A DNA stretch of 64,000 bases from contig NZ_JAKKOD010000001.1 of assembly GCF_026226775.1 (NCBI RefSeq), positions 310,001-374,000 of the forward strand, in the 5' to 3' direction. The stretch comes from Avibacterium sp. 21-586 (GTDB lineage Bacteria; Pseudomonadota; Gammaproteobacteria; Enterobacterales; Pasteurellaceae). Both the position numbers and the translations under genes were made by a program. Positions 46,580 through 56,718 of the stretch are shown one piece after another; positions within the stretch are counted from its first letter, which is position 1, and every line of letters starts with the position of its first letter. A model generated the notes under the pieces. The model made no database searches and was not told the DNA's origin. It saw only the letters and a list, made by a program, of their open reading frames with translations.

Positions 46580-48523
46580 ATGGATAGCCAAAAAGTCATC
46601 AACGCCTTTGCGGAAACGGGCGTGCTGAGTCAGCATATTAAAGGATTTCGCCCCCGCGCCGAGCAATTAGAAATGGCGCAAGCGGTGACGGAGGCGATTT
46701 TAAATAAGCAAGCCCTTGTGGTGGAAGCAGGAACGGGTACCGGCAAAACTTTCGCTTATTTAGTGCCGGTGTTGCTTGCAGGCAAGAAAACCATTATTTC
46801 TACGGGCTCAAAAAATCTGCAAGATCAATTATTCAATCGTGATCTTCCTGCCATAAAAAACGCTTTGGGTTATACGGGCAAAATCGCGCTTTTAAAAGGG
46901 CGGGCCAATTATCTTTGCCTTGAACGTTTGGATCAACTAATTGCGCAAGGTGTATTGGGCGATCGCACCGTGTTAGCCGATCTTGCTAAGGTGCGAAAAT
47001 GGAATAATGCCACTAAAACAGGGGATTTAAGCGAATGCGTGGAAATTGCGGAAGACAGCCCAATTTTGCCACAGCTTACCAGTACCACAGAAAGTTGCTT
47101 AGGTTCAGAATGTCCGAATTATGATGATTGCTATGTGGCAGCGGCGCGTAAAAAAGCCTTAAATGCCGATTTAGTGGTGGTAAATCATCATTTGTTTTTT
47201 GCTGATATGGCGGTAAAAGAAAGTGGCTTTGGTGAGCTGATTCCCAATGCGCAGGCGATTATTTTTGATGAAGCCCATCAAATTGCTGATATTGCAAGCC
47301 AGTATTTCGGCATTTCACTTACTTCACGTCAATTATTTGATTTATGTAAAGATGCCAATATTGTTTATCGTACAGAATTAAAAGATATGAAACAGCTTGG
47401 CGTGGCGGCGGATACCTTGCTTAAGGTAGTGCAAGATTTTCGTTTATTATTGGGCGAAGGCAATCGCCGTGGAAATTGGCGCGAATTGTATCAACCTTCA
47501 ACAGCGCATTTGGCAGATAAAAGTGCGGTGCAAAAATGCGTAGAATTATTGCAAGAAAAATTGGCATTTTTATCTGATGTAGTGAAGCTTTCTTTGGGGC
47601 GTTCGCAAACCCTAGATAGCATTTTTGAACGTATTGCCAGTATTCAGGTGATTTTAAAACGTCTGCAAGAAACCCATTTAGTGGGGTATTGCTATTGGTA
47701 TGAAACCATGGGACGAGGTTTTGGTTTATATATCACCCCACTCACTGTGGCGGATAAATTTGGTGAACAGCTAAGTCAGAAAGAAGCCGCGTGGATTTTT
47801 ACTTCTGCCACCTTAGAAGTGGGGGGCAATTTTCAGCATTTTTGCCAACGCTTAGGTATTCAAAATGCCGCGCAGAAAATTTTGCCGAGTCCGTTTAATT
47901 ATCCTGAACAAGCCTTATTATGCGTGCCACGTTTCCTGCCTGCATTAAACCAATCGCACACGCAAACGCAGCTCGGGCAAATGTTATTACCGATCATCGA
48001 AAAAAATCAGGGGCGTTGTTTTGTGCTTTGTACGTCTTATTCGATGATGCGTGGGCTGGCAGATTTTTTCCGTGAACACAGTGATTTAACCGTATTATTG
48101 CAAGGGGAAACGGCAAAAAGCAAATTATTAGAACAGTTTACCGCCCAATCTCACACCGTGTTGGTTGCCACGTCAAGTTTCTGGGAAGGGGTAGATGTAC
48201 GCGGCGATGCCCTTTCTTTAGTGATTATTGACAAATTGCCGTTTACCGCACCTGATGAACCTTTACTTAAAGCACGAATGGAAGATTGCCGCTTGCAGGG
48301 CAAAGATCCGTTCAATGAGATCCAAATTCCCGAAGCCGTGATCACCTTAAAGCAAGGAGTTGGGCGTTTGATCCGTGATGTGACCGACCGCGGTGCTGTG
48401 ATTATTTGTGATAGCCGTTTGGTAATGCGATCCTACGGTGAAACCTTTTTAAAAAGTTTGCCTAATGCCAAACGAACCCGAGATTTAAACAACGTAATCC
48501 AATTTTTAACAGAGAAAAAATAA
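46580..48523 (+). CDS. yoaA: DinG/XPD-family ATP-dependent helicase YoaA
   Basis: Superfamily 2 iron-sulfur helicase linked to DNA repair; in E. coli it partners with the HolC polymerase subunit. The 647-residue protein has Walker A EAGTGTGKT (Lys about 56), cluster cysteines Cys113, Cys173, Cys178 and Cys184 (CLGSECPNYDDC), the DEAH box at 230-233, and helicase motif VI GVGRLIRD. Its stop overlaps the tsaB start by one base (TAATG), so the two are coupled. Confidence 0.94.
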   Translation: MDSQKVINAFAETGVLSQHIKGFRPRAEQLEMAQAVTEAILNKQALVVEAGTGTGKTFAYLVPVLLAGKKTIISTGSKNLQDQLFNRDLPAIKNALGYTGKIALLKGRANYLCLERLDQLIAQGVLGDRTVLADLAKVRKWNNATKTGDLSECVEIAEDSPILPQLTSTTESCLGSECPNYDDCYVAAARKKALNADLVVVNHHLFFADMAVKESGFGELIPNAQAIIFDEAHQIADIASQYFGISLTSRQLFDLCKDANIVYRTELKDMKQLGVAADTLLKVVQDFRLLLGEGNRRGNWRELYQPSTAHLADKSAVQKCVELLQEKLAFLSDVVKLSLGRSQTLDSIFERIASIQVILKRLQETHLVGYCYWYETMGRGFGLYITPLTVADKFGEQLSQKEAAWIFTSATLEVGGNFQHFCQRLGIQNAAQKILPSPFNYPEQALLCVPRFLPALNQSHTQTQLGQMLLPIIEKNQGRCFVLCTSYSMMRGLADFFREHSDLTVLLQGETAKSKLLEQFTAQSHTVLVATSSFWEGVDVRGDALSLVIIDKLPFTAPDEPLLKARMEDCRLQGKDPFNEIQIPEAVITLKQGVGRLIRDVTDRGAVIICDSRLVMRSYGETFLKSLPNAKRTRDLNNVIQFLTEKK

Positions 48524-49236
48524 TGACAACTTTACTCGCTTTAGATACGTCAACGGAGGCTTGTTCCGTTGCCTTATTTCATAAAGGGAAAATTACCCAT
48601 TTAGACGAATTGGCGCAACGCACGCACACAAAACGTATTTTGCCAATGGTTGATGAAATTTTAAGTCAGTCAGGCATTGCGCTCAATCAAGTCGATGCCT
48701 TGGTTTTTGGACGTGGTCCAGGCAGTTTTACTGGTGTGCGCGTGGGCGCAGGCATTGCGCAAGGGTTAGCATTAGGTGCTGATTTGCCGGTGATTCCTAT
48801 TTCTAATCTTACCATAATGGCACAGCAAGCCTATGAGCAATATGGCTCAACACAGGTGTTATGCGCTATTGATGCAAGAATGAATGAAGTGTATTTCAGC
48901 CAGCTTAAGGCAGAAAAAGTGCGGTGGGATTCTCATCAATTTTTACAATGGAATGAAGTAGTTGCTGAGCAAGTGTGTTCGCCACAACAAGCCTTAGCCC
49001 TTGCCCAAGCAGAGCAAGGCGAGTGGTATAAAGTGGGCTCAGGCTGGGCGGCTTATGAAACTCTTACTGAGATAAATTGGGCGAAAGATTCGGACATCAT
49101 TTTGCCTTCCGCCAAAGCAATGTTGCCTTTAGCCTTGCCTTATTACTGGCAGAAACAATGGATAAGTGCGGTGGAAATTGAGCCAGTTTACTTACGCAAT
49201 GAAGTCACTTGGAAAAAGTTACCGGGGCGTGAATAA
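48523..49236 (+). CDS. tsaB: tRNA threonylcarbamoyladenosine synthesis protein TsaB
   Basis: Scaffold partner of TsaD in forming t6A37 on ANN-decoding tRNAs. The 237-residue ASKHA-fold protein has LALDTSTEACSVAL at the start and GRGPGSFTGVRVG (about 64-76). It follows yoaA with a one-base overlap, a conserved pairing in Pasteurellaceae and Enterobacteria. Confidence 0.95.
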   Translation: MTTLLALDTSTEACSVALFHKGKITHLDELAQRTHTKRILPMVDEILSQSGIALNQVDALVFGRGPGSFTGVRVGAGIAQGLALGADLPVIPISNLTIMAQQAYEQYGSTQVLCAIDARMNEVYFSQLKAEKVRWDSHQFLQWNEVVAEQVCSPQQALALAQAEQGEWYKVGSGWAAYETLTEINWAKDSDIILPSAKAMLPLALPYYWQKQWISAVEIEPVYLRNEVTWKKLPGRE

Positions 49237-49310
49237 CCAGTCAACATTTGGCACATTCGTAAGCTAGTGATAAAATCGGTAAGACTTAATAAAAATAATA
49301 AGGATAACAA

Positions 49311-50987
49311 ATGGAAAAGCCTTGGTTTATTAATTATCCAGAGGGAGCAGAAAGGGAGCTGGATACCTCAGGCTATGAAAATATTTTAGATATGTTTGAT
49401 AAGGCAGTGCGAGAACACCCTGATCGTGCCGCTTATATTAATATGGGGCAAGTGCTGACGTTTCGTAAATTAGAAGAGCGTAGCCGTGCCTTTGCTGCTT
49501 ATTTACAAAATGAACTGACATTACAACAAGGCGATCCTGTGGCATTGATGATGCCAAATTTATTGCAATATCCTATTGCGTTATTTGGTATTTTACGCGC
49601 TGGAATGGTGGTGGTGAATGTTAATCCCCTTTACACGCCAAGAGAGCTAGAACATCAGTTACAAGATAGTGGTGCTAAAGCGATTATAGTGGTCTCGAAT
49701 TTTGCTTCAACCCTTGAAAAAGTGGTGTTTAACACAGAAGTGAAACACGTTATTTTAACCCGAATGGGCGATCAGCTTTCTTTTGGTAAACGAACGCTGG
49801 TGAATTTTGTGGTGAAATACATTAAAAAGCTCGTACCAAAATATAAATTACCGCACGCTGTAACTTTCCGTGAAGTGCTTGCTGTGGGCAAATATCGCCA
49901 ATATGTTCGTCCGCATTTAACCGGCAATGATCTTGCTTTCTTACAATATACGGGCGGCACAACAGGTGTTGCTAAAGGCGCAATGCTTTCTCATCACAAT
50001 ATTATTACCAATGTATCCCAAGCGAAATGGATTGCCTATCCTTTCGTGGGCGATCACACGCGCGAACGCAAAGCCATTCTAGCTTTACCGCTGTATCACG
50101 TTTTTGCTTTAACCGTAAACTGCTTATTATTTATTGAACTAGGGGTTACTGCGATTTTGATCACCAATCCCCGTGATATTGATGGCTTTGTTAAAGAAAT
50201 GAAAAAATATCGCTTTATTGCCATCACAGGGGTAAACACCTTATTTAACGCCTTGTTAAATAATGAAAATTTCAAAGAAATCGATTTCTCGCAGCTTAAA
50301 CTTTCCGTTGGTGGTGGAATGGCCATTCAGCAATCTGTGGCAACCCGTTGGCACGAAACCACAGGTTGTAACATTATTGAAGGTTATGGAATGACAGAAT
50401 GTTCGCCACTGATTGCCGCTTGTCCAATTAATGTGGTGAAACACAACGGCACTATCGGTGTTCCCGTGCCAAATACGGATATTAAAATCATCAAAGATAA
50501 TGGTGAAGAAGCTCAACTTGGTGAACCAGGGGAGCTTTGGGTGAAAGGGGATCAGGTAATGCAAGGGTATTGGAAACGGCCAGAAGCCACCGCAGAAGTG
50601 CTGAAAGACGGCTGGCTTGCCACAGGTGATATTGTGGTGATGGACGAATCTTATAGCTTACGCATTGTGGATCGCAAAAAAGATATGATCTTAGTTTCAG
50701 GCTTTAATGTGTATCCAAATGAAATTGAAGATGTGATTATGCTCAATTACAAAGTAGCAGAAGTGGTGGCCATTGGCGTACCAAATGAAGTGTCAGGCGA
50801 AACCATTAAAGTATTTGTGGTGAAAAAAGATGAAAGTCTGACGCGTGATGAGCTACGCCAACATTGCCGCCAGCATCTCACTGGCTATAAAGTACCGAAA
50901 GACATTGAATTTAGAGATGAATTACCAAAATCTAATGTGGGAAAAATTCTTCGACGCGTACTGCGTGATGAAGAATTAGCCAAATGA
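49311..50987 (+). CDS. fadD: Long-chain-fatty-acid--CoA ligase FadD
   Basis: Activates exogenous fatty acids to acyl-CoA at the inner membrane. The 558-residue ANL-superfamily enzyme has P-loop [12 protein letters not shown] (from Tyr213), GYGMTECSP, and [13 protein letters not shown] followed by the FACS hinge [16 protein letters not shown]. No beta-oxidation genes are nearby, so the product may feed phospholipid synthesis (inference). Confidence 0.94.
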   Translation: MEKPWFINYPEGAERELDTSGYENILDMFDKAVREHPDRAAYINMGQVLTFRKLEERSRAFAAYLQNELTLQQGDPVALMMPNLLQYPIALFGILRAGMVVVNVNPLYTPRELEHQLQDSGAKAIIVVSNFASTLEKVVFNTEVKHVILTRMGDQLSFGKRTLVNFVVKYIKKLVPKYKLPHAVTFREVLAVGKYRQYVRPHLTGNDLAFLQYTGGTTGVAKGAMLSHHNIITNVSQAKWIAYPFVGDHTRERKAILALPLYHVFALTVNCLLFIELGVTAILITNPRDIDGFVKEMKKYRFIAITGVNTLFNALLNNENFKEIDFSQLKLSVGGGMAIQQSVATRWHETTGCNIIEGYGMTECSPLIAACPINVVKHNGTIGVPVPNTDIKIIKDNGEEAQLGEPGELWVKGDQVMQGYWKRPEATAEVLKDGWLATGDIVVMDESYSLRIVDRKKDMILVSGFNVYPNEIEDVIMLNYKVAEVVAIGVPNEVSGETIKVFVVKKDESLTRDELRQHCRQHLTGYKVPKDIEFRDELPKSNVGKILRRVLRDEELAK

Positions 50988-51010
50988 CTAACGAATTAAC
51001 CCTTGATTTT

Positions 51011-51045
51011 AAGGCATCCGTTTTTAGATGCCTTTATTTCTTTTT
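51011..51045 (+). terminator. Terminator after fadD
   Basis: AAGGCATC (51011-51018) pairs with GATGCCTT (51027-51034), then a T-rich tail. Confidence 0.8.
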
Positions 51046-51139
51046 ACTATACTAGCAATTTGTTGTTTCAATTTGCCCAATGGCAAATAATTGCTTAGAA
51101 TGAGCAAGTTTTTATTTTTTCTTTTTATTTTGTGGGGAC

Positions 51140-51159
51140 TTGACCGAAAGTGCGGTCAA
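51140..51159 (+). other. Hairpin with uptake word just before hemA
   Basis: TTGACCG (51140-51146) pairs with CGGTCAA (51153-51159), enclosing most of an uptake word; the hairpin ends 14 nt before the hemA ATG, where no ribosome site is visible. It could be a terminator remnant or shape the leader. Confidence 0.5.
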
Positions 51160-51173
51160 ATTTCAATTAATTT

Positions 51174-52478
51174 ATGACAATTCTTGTTTTAGGCATTAAC
51201 CATAAAACCGCTTCCGTGGCATTGCGTGAGAAAGTGGCATTTTCTGATGAAAAACGTCAGCAGGCATTGCAACAGATCGAGCAATCTGCTTTGGCAGACA
51301 GTGCTGTGATTTTGTCCACCTGTAATCGGACAGAGGTGTATTTTCATAATAAAGCCATTTCCCCACAAGATGATGCACAATGGCAACGCCAATGTGTTGA
51401 TTGGCTTAGCAACATTCATCAGCTTGACAAAGAAGAGCTTAACCATAGTCTTTATATCAAACAAAATCAGTTTGCCACTCGCCATTTAATGCGCGTGGCG
51501 TGCGGATTAGATTCCCTTGTGCTGGGTGAACCACAAATTTTAGGGCAAGTGAAACAAGCTTATCAGATGAGTGAAGACTACTATCAGCAACATCAAGGGG
51601 CGATTTCTGGCCAGCTTTCTCGCTTATTCCAAAAAACCTTTTCCACTGCAAAGCGTGTACGCACGGAAACCAGTATTGGTGAAAATGCCGTGTCTGTGGC
51701 ATATACCGCCTGTACTTTAGCGCGTCAAATTTTTGATAACCTACACCAACTGAATATTTTGCTCGTAGGAGCTGGAGAAACGATTGAATTAGTCGCTCGT
51801 CATTTATTACGCCACGGTGTGAAAAGTTTAACTATTGCCAACCGAACCCTTGCTCGGGCTGAACAACTGGTGGGAAAACTGGGATCCGCACAGAAAATTC
51901 GTGTGGTAGGGCTAGATGATCTTCAAGAGAGCTTAGATCAAGCAGATATAGTGATCAGCTCAACGGGTAGCCCAAACACCTTGATCAGCCAAGCAATGGT
52001 GCAGCAAGCACAGAAAAAGCGTTGCTACAATCCAATGTTGATTGTGGATATTGCTGTACCGCGTGATGTAGAAGAAAGCGTGGGAGAGGTGGAAAGTGTT
52101 TATCATTATACCGTAGATGATTTACAAAATATCATTCAGCGTAATCTCACGCAGCGCGAACAAGCTTCAGCCGAGGCAGAACAGATTATTGATGAAGAAA
52201 ACCAAGCCTTTTTTGAGTGGCTTAAGGTCCATCAATTTTCTAATTTAATCCGCCGTTACCGTGAAGAAGCGGAGCAAACTCGGCAAGAAATGTTAGAAAA
52301 AGCGCTGATTTCCTTGCAGCAAGGCGAAAGTGCGGCGCAAATTTTGCAAGAATTAAGCTATAAATTAATGAACAAGCTCATTCATACACCAACCCAAGCA
52401 ATGCAAGCAATGATGAAATCAGGCAATGCTGAAGGCTTGCAAGCGTTTTCCAAAGAAATTCAAACAAAACAAGAATAG
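51174..52478 (+). CDS. hemA: Glutamyl-tRNA reductase
   Basis: Reduces glutamyl-tRNA to glutamate 1-semialdehyde with NADPH, the committed step of tetrapyrrole synthesis. The 434-residue protein has nucleophile Cys50 in LSTCNRTE, the [15 protein letters not shown] block, NADPH loop LLVGAGE and the C-terminal dimerization helix. Presence of hemA suggests a heme-synthesising (NAD-dependent but not heme-requiring) organism rather than one like H. influenzae, which lacks this pathway. No clear Shine-Dalgarno sequence. Confidence 0.96.
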   Translation: MTILVLGINHKTASVALREKVAFSDEKRQQALQQIEQSALADSAVILSTCNRTEVYFHNKAISPQDDAQWQRQCVDWLSNIHQLDKEELNHSLYIKQNQFATRHLMRVACGLDSLVLGEPQILGQVKQAYQMSEDYYQQHQGAISGQLSRLFQKTFSTAKRVRTETSIGENAVSVAYTACTLARQIFDNLHQLNILLVGAGETIELVARHLLRHGVKSLTIANRTLARAEQLVGKLGSAQKIRVVGLDDLQESLDQADIVISSTGSPNTLISQAMVQQAQKKRCYNPMLIVDIAVPRDVEESVGEVESVYHYTVDDLQNIIQRNLTQREQASAEAEQIIDEENQAFFEWLKVHQFSNLIRRYREEAEQTRQEMLEKALISLQQGESAAQILQELSYKLMNKLIHTPTQAMQAMMKSGNAEGLQAFSKEIQTKQE

Positions 52479-52536
52479 GGCCGAACATCGGCTTATTTTG
52501 CACCGATCATATTAATATTCCAACCACATTTTTATA

Positions 52537-52567
52537 TTGACATTAACCCTATGTTAAGGTTTATGCT
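52537..52567 (+). promoter_or_regulatory. CueR-type promoter of copZ-copA
   Basis: TTGACA (52537-52542) and TATGCT (52562-52567) are separated by 19 bp, the over-long spacing typical of MerR-family activated promoters. The spacer holds the dyad TTAACC (52543-52548) / GGTTTA (52558-52563, the last bases entering the -10). No merR-type gene is adjacent, so the regulator is encoded elsewhere. Confidence 0.7.
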
Positions 52568-52599
52568 ATAGATCAATTTATTTACAGAAGGATCAAAAT

Positions 52600-52812
52600 A
52601 TGAAAGAAATTGTTTTAACGTTAAGTGATTTATCTTGCCAACATTGTGTAAAATCCGTACAGAAAACCTTAGATAACATTGTCGGTGTGCACAGTGCAGA
52701 AGTGAGTTTGGATAAAGCGGTTGTGGTAGGCGATGTTGAGCCACAAGTGCTGATTAATGCCATAGTTGAAGCTGGCTATCAAGCACATCTTGCTGATCAT
52801 TCTGCAAAGTAA
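52600..52812 (+). CDS. copZ: Copper chaperone CopZ-like HMA domain (also first domain of a frameshifted CopA)
   Basis: A 70-residue heavy-metal-associated domain with metal ligands Cys13 and Cys16 (LSCQHC), preceded by a good AAGGA ribosome site. It binds Cu(I) and should deliver it to CopA. Its end, at TAA 52810-52812, is followed in the -1 frame by an uninterrupted reading frame into copA. The fused product would be 830 residues, almost exactly the size of two-HMA-domain E. coli CopA (834), and the linker sequence resembles that protein. So this ORF may be the short product of a frameshift-controlled copA rather than an independent gene. Confidence 0.88.
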   Translation: MKEIVLTLSDLSCQHCVKSVQKTLDNIVGVHSAEVSLDKAVVVGDVEPQVLINAIVEAGYQAHLADHSAK

Positions 52813-52886
52813 GTTCCCTACCCGAATCTTCCACAGAAACGTTAGAACCTGATCCTGTGGTAGTTGGACAACATCAGGATCAGGTT
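52804..52886 (+). other. Candidate programmed -1 frameshift signal joining copZ to copA
   Basis: The zero-frame codons GCA-AAG-TAA (52804-52812) allow a lysine tRNA on AAG to slip back to AAA just before the stop. After an 8-nt spacer, CTACC (52818-52822) can pair with GGTAG (52859-52863). The perfect 12-bp stem 52846-52857 / 52875-52886 crosses it, giving an H-type pseudoknot with only one base between the two stems. The seven bases are not a perfect X-XXY-YYZ heptamer. Inference from sequence only. Confidence 0.55.
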
Positions 52887-55091
52887 ACTCTTTTGCTTGA
52901 TGGCTTAAGTTGTGCCGCTTGCGTTATGAAAGTGCAAAAAGCCTTGCAAGCGGTACCACAGGTTGCTCAAGTGCAAGTGAATTTAGCGGAACAAACTGCT
53001 TTAGTCAATGGCAATGCCACGCCAGAATCGCTTGTTGCAGCTGTACAGCAAGCAGGCTATGGTGCAGAAGTGGTGAATGATGATGCGTTGCGAGTAGAAA
53101 AACAGCAAAGTAAAAGCGCTAAAGAAGTCAATCAGCGTAAATGGCAAGGCATTGTGGCTCTTGGATTAGGGGCAATATTAATGCTTTGGGGCTTGCTTGG
53201 CGGCACAATGAGAGTCAACCAAAACAATCACATTTATTGGCTCATGATCGGTGTGCTGACCTTGGTGGTGATGATTGTTACAGGCAAACATTTTTATCAA
53301 AAGGCGTGGCAGAATTTGCGCAATCGCACAGCTACAATGGATACCCTTGTCGCGTTAGGCACTGGCACGGCTTGGCTTTATTCTATGTTTGTTTGCATTA
53401 AGCCTGAGTTTTTCCCTGAAAATGCACGCCATTTATATTTTGAAGCGGCGGCGATGATCATCGGTTTCATCAATTTAGGTAAAATGTTTGAGGCAAAGGC
53501 GAAGCAACATTCTTCGCAGGCGTTGGCGCGCTTGTTAGATCTTACCCCTAAAACCGTCCATTTAGTTACGCCACAAGGCATACAAGACATTCCCCTTGCA
53601 GAAGTACAAGAAGGAATGCGATTACGCTTACAAACAGGCGAACGTGTGGCAGTGGACGGCACAATTACAGAAGGGCAAGGCTGGTTTGATGAAAGTATGC
53701 TAACCGGTGAGCCACTCCCAGTGCAAAAGCAAGCTGGCGATAAAATTAGTGCGGGAACGCTCATTTCAGATGGCACGGTGCTTTATCGTGCAGAACAAAT
53801 TGGCGAGCAAACCACGCTGGCAAATATCATCAAATTAGTACGTCAAGCGCAGAGTAGCAAGCCCGAAATGGGGCAACTAGCAGATAAAATTGCAAGTATT
53901 TTTGTGCCAGTAGTCATTGCCATTGCCTTAGTTGCTGCTTTAGTTTGGTATATTCTTGGGCCTGTGCCACAATTTTCTTATAGCTTGGTCATTTTTACTA
54001 CCGTACTCATCATCGCTTGCCCTTGTGCCTTAGGGCTAGCTACGCCAATGTCGATCATTTCAGGCATTGGGCGTGCAGCAGAATTAGGTATTTTGGTGCG
54101 AGATGCCGATGCCTTACAAAAATCTGCCAGTGCCAATACGATTGTTTTTGACAAAACGGGTACGCTGACAAAAGGTTCGCCAAAAGTTACCGCACTTTAT
54201 TGTTTTAATGATTATACGGAAATGCAAGTGAGCCGGCTTGCAGCAAGCCTAGAGCAAGGGTCAAATCACCCTTTAGCTAAAGGGATTGTACAGTTTAATC
54301 AAGAAAAACAAGGCGAAATCAAACCACTTAACGCCTTTGCCACCTTGCAAGGTTTAGGGGTGAGTGGAGAAGTGGAAGAGCTTGAATTATTGCTGGGTAA
54401 CCAAACATTAATGCTACAGCAAGGCGTGGATATTCAGCCTGCAATGGCGATCTTTAAACAGCAAACAGAAAGCGGCGCAACGGTGGTCTTTTTAGCTATC
54501 GCTCGTCAATTAGCTGGCTTATTTATAATTAGCGATCCACTGAGAGAGGATTCAGTTAAAGCGTTACAACGTTTACATCAGCAAGGCTATCATTTAGTGA
54601 TGTTGACAGGAGATCAAGAAAAAACCGCCCGTACATTGGCGCAAGGTACAGCGATTGATAAAGTGATTGCAGGCGTATTGCCAGCTGAAAAAGCAAATAT
54701 TATCAAAGCATTACAGCAAGAAGGACATAAAGTAGTGATGGTCGGAGATGGCATTAATGATGCACCAGCCCTTGCTCAAGCAGACGTGAGCATCGCAATG
54801 GGAAGTGGTTCGGATATTGCCATTGAAACCGCAGAATTAACTTTAATGCGTCATAATATTTCTGCTGTGGCCGATGCACTTTGTCTTTCCAAAGGGATTT
54901 TACGCAATATGAAGCAGAATCTGTTTGGTGCATTTATTTATAATATTTTAGGTATACCTATTGCTGCAGGGGGGTTGTATCCCTTGTTTGGTATTTTGCT
55001 TAACCCGATGATTGGTGGACTTGCAATGGCGCTGTCTTCGATCACCGTAGTGACTAATGCTAACCGCTTGCTAAAATTTAAAGTAGAATAA
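52857..55091 (+). CDS. copA: Copper-exporting P1B-type ATPase CopA
   Basis: Pumps Cu(I) out of the cytoplasm. From GTG 52857 the protein has 744 residues: one HMA domain (Cys19 and Cys22, LSCAAC), eight membrane helices, TGEP actuator motif, CPC metal site (Cys388-Pro-Cys390), phosphorylated Asp432 in DKTGT, the NHP motif (GSNHPLA) and GDGINDAP. The C-terminus is complete. The GTG has no ribosome site and sits in the stem of a 12-bp hairpin, and the frame is open upstream to 52797 without an ATG. So normal initiation here is doubtful, and synthesis by -1 frameshifting from copZ is a serious alternative. Confidence 0.93.
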   Translation: MVVGQHQDQVTLLLDGLSCAACVMKVQKALQAVPQVAQVQVNLAEQTALVNGNATPESLVAAVQQAGYGAEVVNDDALRVEKQQSKSAKEVNQRKWQGIVALGLGAILMLWGLLGGTMRVNQNNHIYWLMIGVLTLVVMIVTGKHFYQKAWQNLRNRTATMDTLVALGTGTAWLYSMFVCIKPEFFPENARHLYFEAAAMIIGFINLGKMFEAKAKQHSSQALARLLDLTPKTVHLVTPQGIQDIPLAEVQEGMRLRLQTGERVAVDGTITEGQGWFDESMLTGEPLPVQKQAGDKISAGTLISDGTVLYRAEQIGEQTTLANIIKLVRQAQSSKPEMGQLADKIASIFVPVVIAIALVAALVWYILGPVPQFSYSLVIFTTVLIIACPCALGLATPMSIISGIGRAAELGILVRDADALQKSASANTIVFDKTGTLTKGSPKVTALYCFNDYTEMQVSRLAASLEQGSNHPLAKGIVQFNQEKQGEIKPLNAFATLQGLGVSGEVEELELLLGNQTLMLQQGVDIQPAMAIFKQQTESGATVVFLAIARQLAGLFIISDPLREDSVKALQRLHQQGYHLVMLTGDQEKTARTLAQGTAIDKVIAGVLPAEKANIIKALQQEGHKVVMVGDGINDAPALAQADVSIAMGSGSDIAIETAELTLMRHNISAVADALCLSKGILRNMKQNLFGAFIYNILGIPIAAGGLYPLFGILLNPMIGGLAMALSSITVVTNANRLLKFKVE

Positions 55092-55104
55092 ACGTGAAAT
55101 CATT

Positions 55105-55133
55105 AATAAGGCTCATAATGAGCCTTATTTTTT
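55105..55133 (+). terminator. Terminator after copA
   Basis: AATAAGGCTCAT (55105-55116) and its complement 55118-55129, followed by T-rich sequence. Confidence 0.85.
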
Positions 55134-55221
55134 GTGAATTAGACAAATAAAAAGAGTATAATCTGCTCATCTGACACACATTAAAAGTGCGGTGCTTTTT
55201 CTGAGAATTTTTGAGGCAATG

Positions 55222-55677
55222 ATGTCATTACAATTTAACGCAATCGCCTTGCTACTGGTGATTTTAATTTTGCTTGGCGTGCTAGGTAACAACAGTTCAA
55301 TCACCATTTCGGCTACGATTTTGCTGTTAATGCAACAAACCTTTTTGGCTAAATATATTCCTTTTATGGAAAAATACGGCTTAAATGTTGGTATTATTAT
55401 TCTCACCATTGGCGTACTTAGCCCGATTATTTCTGGTAAAATTCCGTTACCTAATATTGGCACCTTATTGAACTGGAAAATGTTTTTAGCTATTGCCGTG
55501 GGTATGCTGGTTGCCTGGTTTGGTGGACGAGGTGTAAACCTAATGGGCGCGCAACCCATATTACTTACAGGATTGTTAGTTGGCACCATTTTAGGTGTTG
55601 CCTTTTTAGGAGGCATACCTGTTGGTCCTTTAATTGCTGCAGGAATTTTATCCCTATTCTTAGGGAAGAGCGGTTAA
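55222..55677 (+). CDS. UPF0756 family membrane protein (YeaL-like)
   Basis: Small hydrophobic protein of 151 residues with about four membrane helices (roughly 5-25, 45-65, 75-100, 110-145 with a glycine-rich C-terminal helix). It matches the DUF441/UPF0756 family (E. coli YeaL), including [14 protein letters not shown] and [13 protein letters not shown]. Function unknown. The start at 55222 is chosen because TGAGG lies 6 nt upstream; ATG 55219 and an upstream frame from 55192 are alternatives. Single-gene transcript by context. Confidence 0.88.
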   Translation: MSLQFNAIALLLVILILLGVLGNNSSITISATILLLMQQTFLAKYIPFMEKYGLNVGIIILTIGVLSPIISGKIPLPNIGTLLNWKMFLAIAVGMLVAWFGGRGVNLMGAQPILLTGLLVGTILGVAFLGGIPVGPLIAAGILSLFLGKSG

Positions 55678-55793
55678 ATATTTTCTTAGCTACATTATGG
55701 CAATACTTTGTTTTATGCTATAAATTTAAAACAGATAAGAGAAAAATATATCAGAAAGAAGGTAGTCAAGAGATAAAAATGCAATAAGACGAT

Positions 55794-55869
55794 TGGAGCG
55801 GGAAACGAGGCTCGAACTCGCGACCCCAACCTTGGCAAGGTTGTGCTCTACCAACTGAGCTATTCCCGC
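55794..55869 (-). tRNA. tRNA-Gly (GCC anticodon), distal copy
   Basis: A 76-nt tRNA with encoded CCA. Acceptor GCGGGAA pairs with TTCCCGC, the anticodon loop is TTGCCAA, and the T-arm GTTCGAGCC is normal. It differs from its neighbour in one anticodon-stem pair (A-T instead of G-C). Confidence 0.97.
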
Positions 55870-55884
55870 AATAAATAAGGAGAT

Positions 55885-55960
<76 letters not shown>

Positions 55961-55983
55961 ATATTCCATAAGGAATGGGGCGT

Positions 55984-56011
55984 ATTATACGAAAATTTTT
56001 TACGCCCGCAA
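55984..56011 (-). promoter_or_regulatory. Promoter of the tRNA-Gly pair
   Basis: On the minus strand TTGCGG (56011-56006), 16-nt spacer, and perfect TATAAT (55989-55984), followed by a GC-rich ACGCCCC discriminator typical of stringently controlled stable-RNA promoters. Confidence 0.8.
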
Positions 56012-56089
56012 GTAAAATTATAAAAAATTTGATTGCTTGTTTAGTTATTGATCAGAAATCCACATTTTTCTTACTTCTTTGCAAACCAG

Positions 56090-56638
56090 CTAAGGCATTT
56101 TGATAAAATGTTCACGATAATAAGCTAATTCTGCAATGGATTCGCGAATGTCATCTAAAGCAAGGTGGGTATTTTTCTTACTAAAGCCTTTTAACATTTC
56201 GGGATGCCAGCGTGATGCCAGCTCTTTTAAGGTGCTGACATCAAGGTGGCGATAATGAAAATAATTTGCCAGATCTGGCATATATTTGAATAAAAAGCGT
56301 TTATCTTGTGCTACGCTGTTGCCACATATCGGCGATGTGCCTTTAGGCACCCATTTTTTTAAGAAATCTAGGGTTTGTAATTCCGCCGCACGTTCACTCA
56401 GCTTACTTTGTTTTACACGTTCAATTAAGCCATTTTCGCTGTGAGTCTTCTGACACCAATCATTCATTTTGACCAGTAAGTTATCGGGCTGATGAATGGC
56501 AAGCACAGGGCCTTCTGCAAGAATATTGAGATCTTTATCTGTTACAATGGTAGCGATTTCAATAATACGTTCTTTTTCTGGGTCTAAGCCTGTCATCTCT
56601 AAGTCAATCCAAATAAGATTTTGTTTATCTAATTGCAT
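56090..56638 (-). CDS. orn: Oligoribonuclease
   Basis: 3'-5' exoribonuclease of the DEDDh class that degrades the last di- to short oligonucleotides, including pGpG. The 182-residue protein has [13 protein letters not shown] at the N-terminus (Asp and Glu ligands) and the [14 protein letters not shown] segment with the final His/Asp near 157-161. It is divergent from rsgA, the standard orn/rsgA arrangement in gammaproteobacteria. Confidence 0.96.
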   Translation of the reverse strand: MQLDKQNLIWIDLEMTGLDPEKERIIEIATIVTDKDLNILAEGPVLAIHQPDNLLVKMNDWCQKTHSENGLIERVKQSKLSERAAELQTLDFLKKWVPKGTSPICGNSVAQDKRFLFKYMPDLANYFHYRHLDVSTLKELASRWHPEMLKGFSKKNTHLALDDIRESIAELAYYREHFIKMP

Positions 56639-56718
56639 TAAGGTATCCTATGTGCGTTTTATTTTAATGAGTTCAGCATATTTTAACCGAAAACCAACCG
56701 CACTTTAAGGATTTATCT

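Noticed and set aside
52857-52859. GTG as an ordinary start codon for copA
   Set aside because: No ribosome site, and it is the last base pair region of a 12-bp stem. It is kept only as the annotated boundary of the single-frame CDS.
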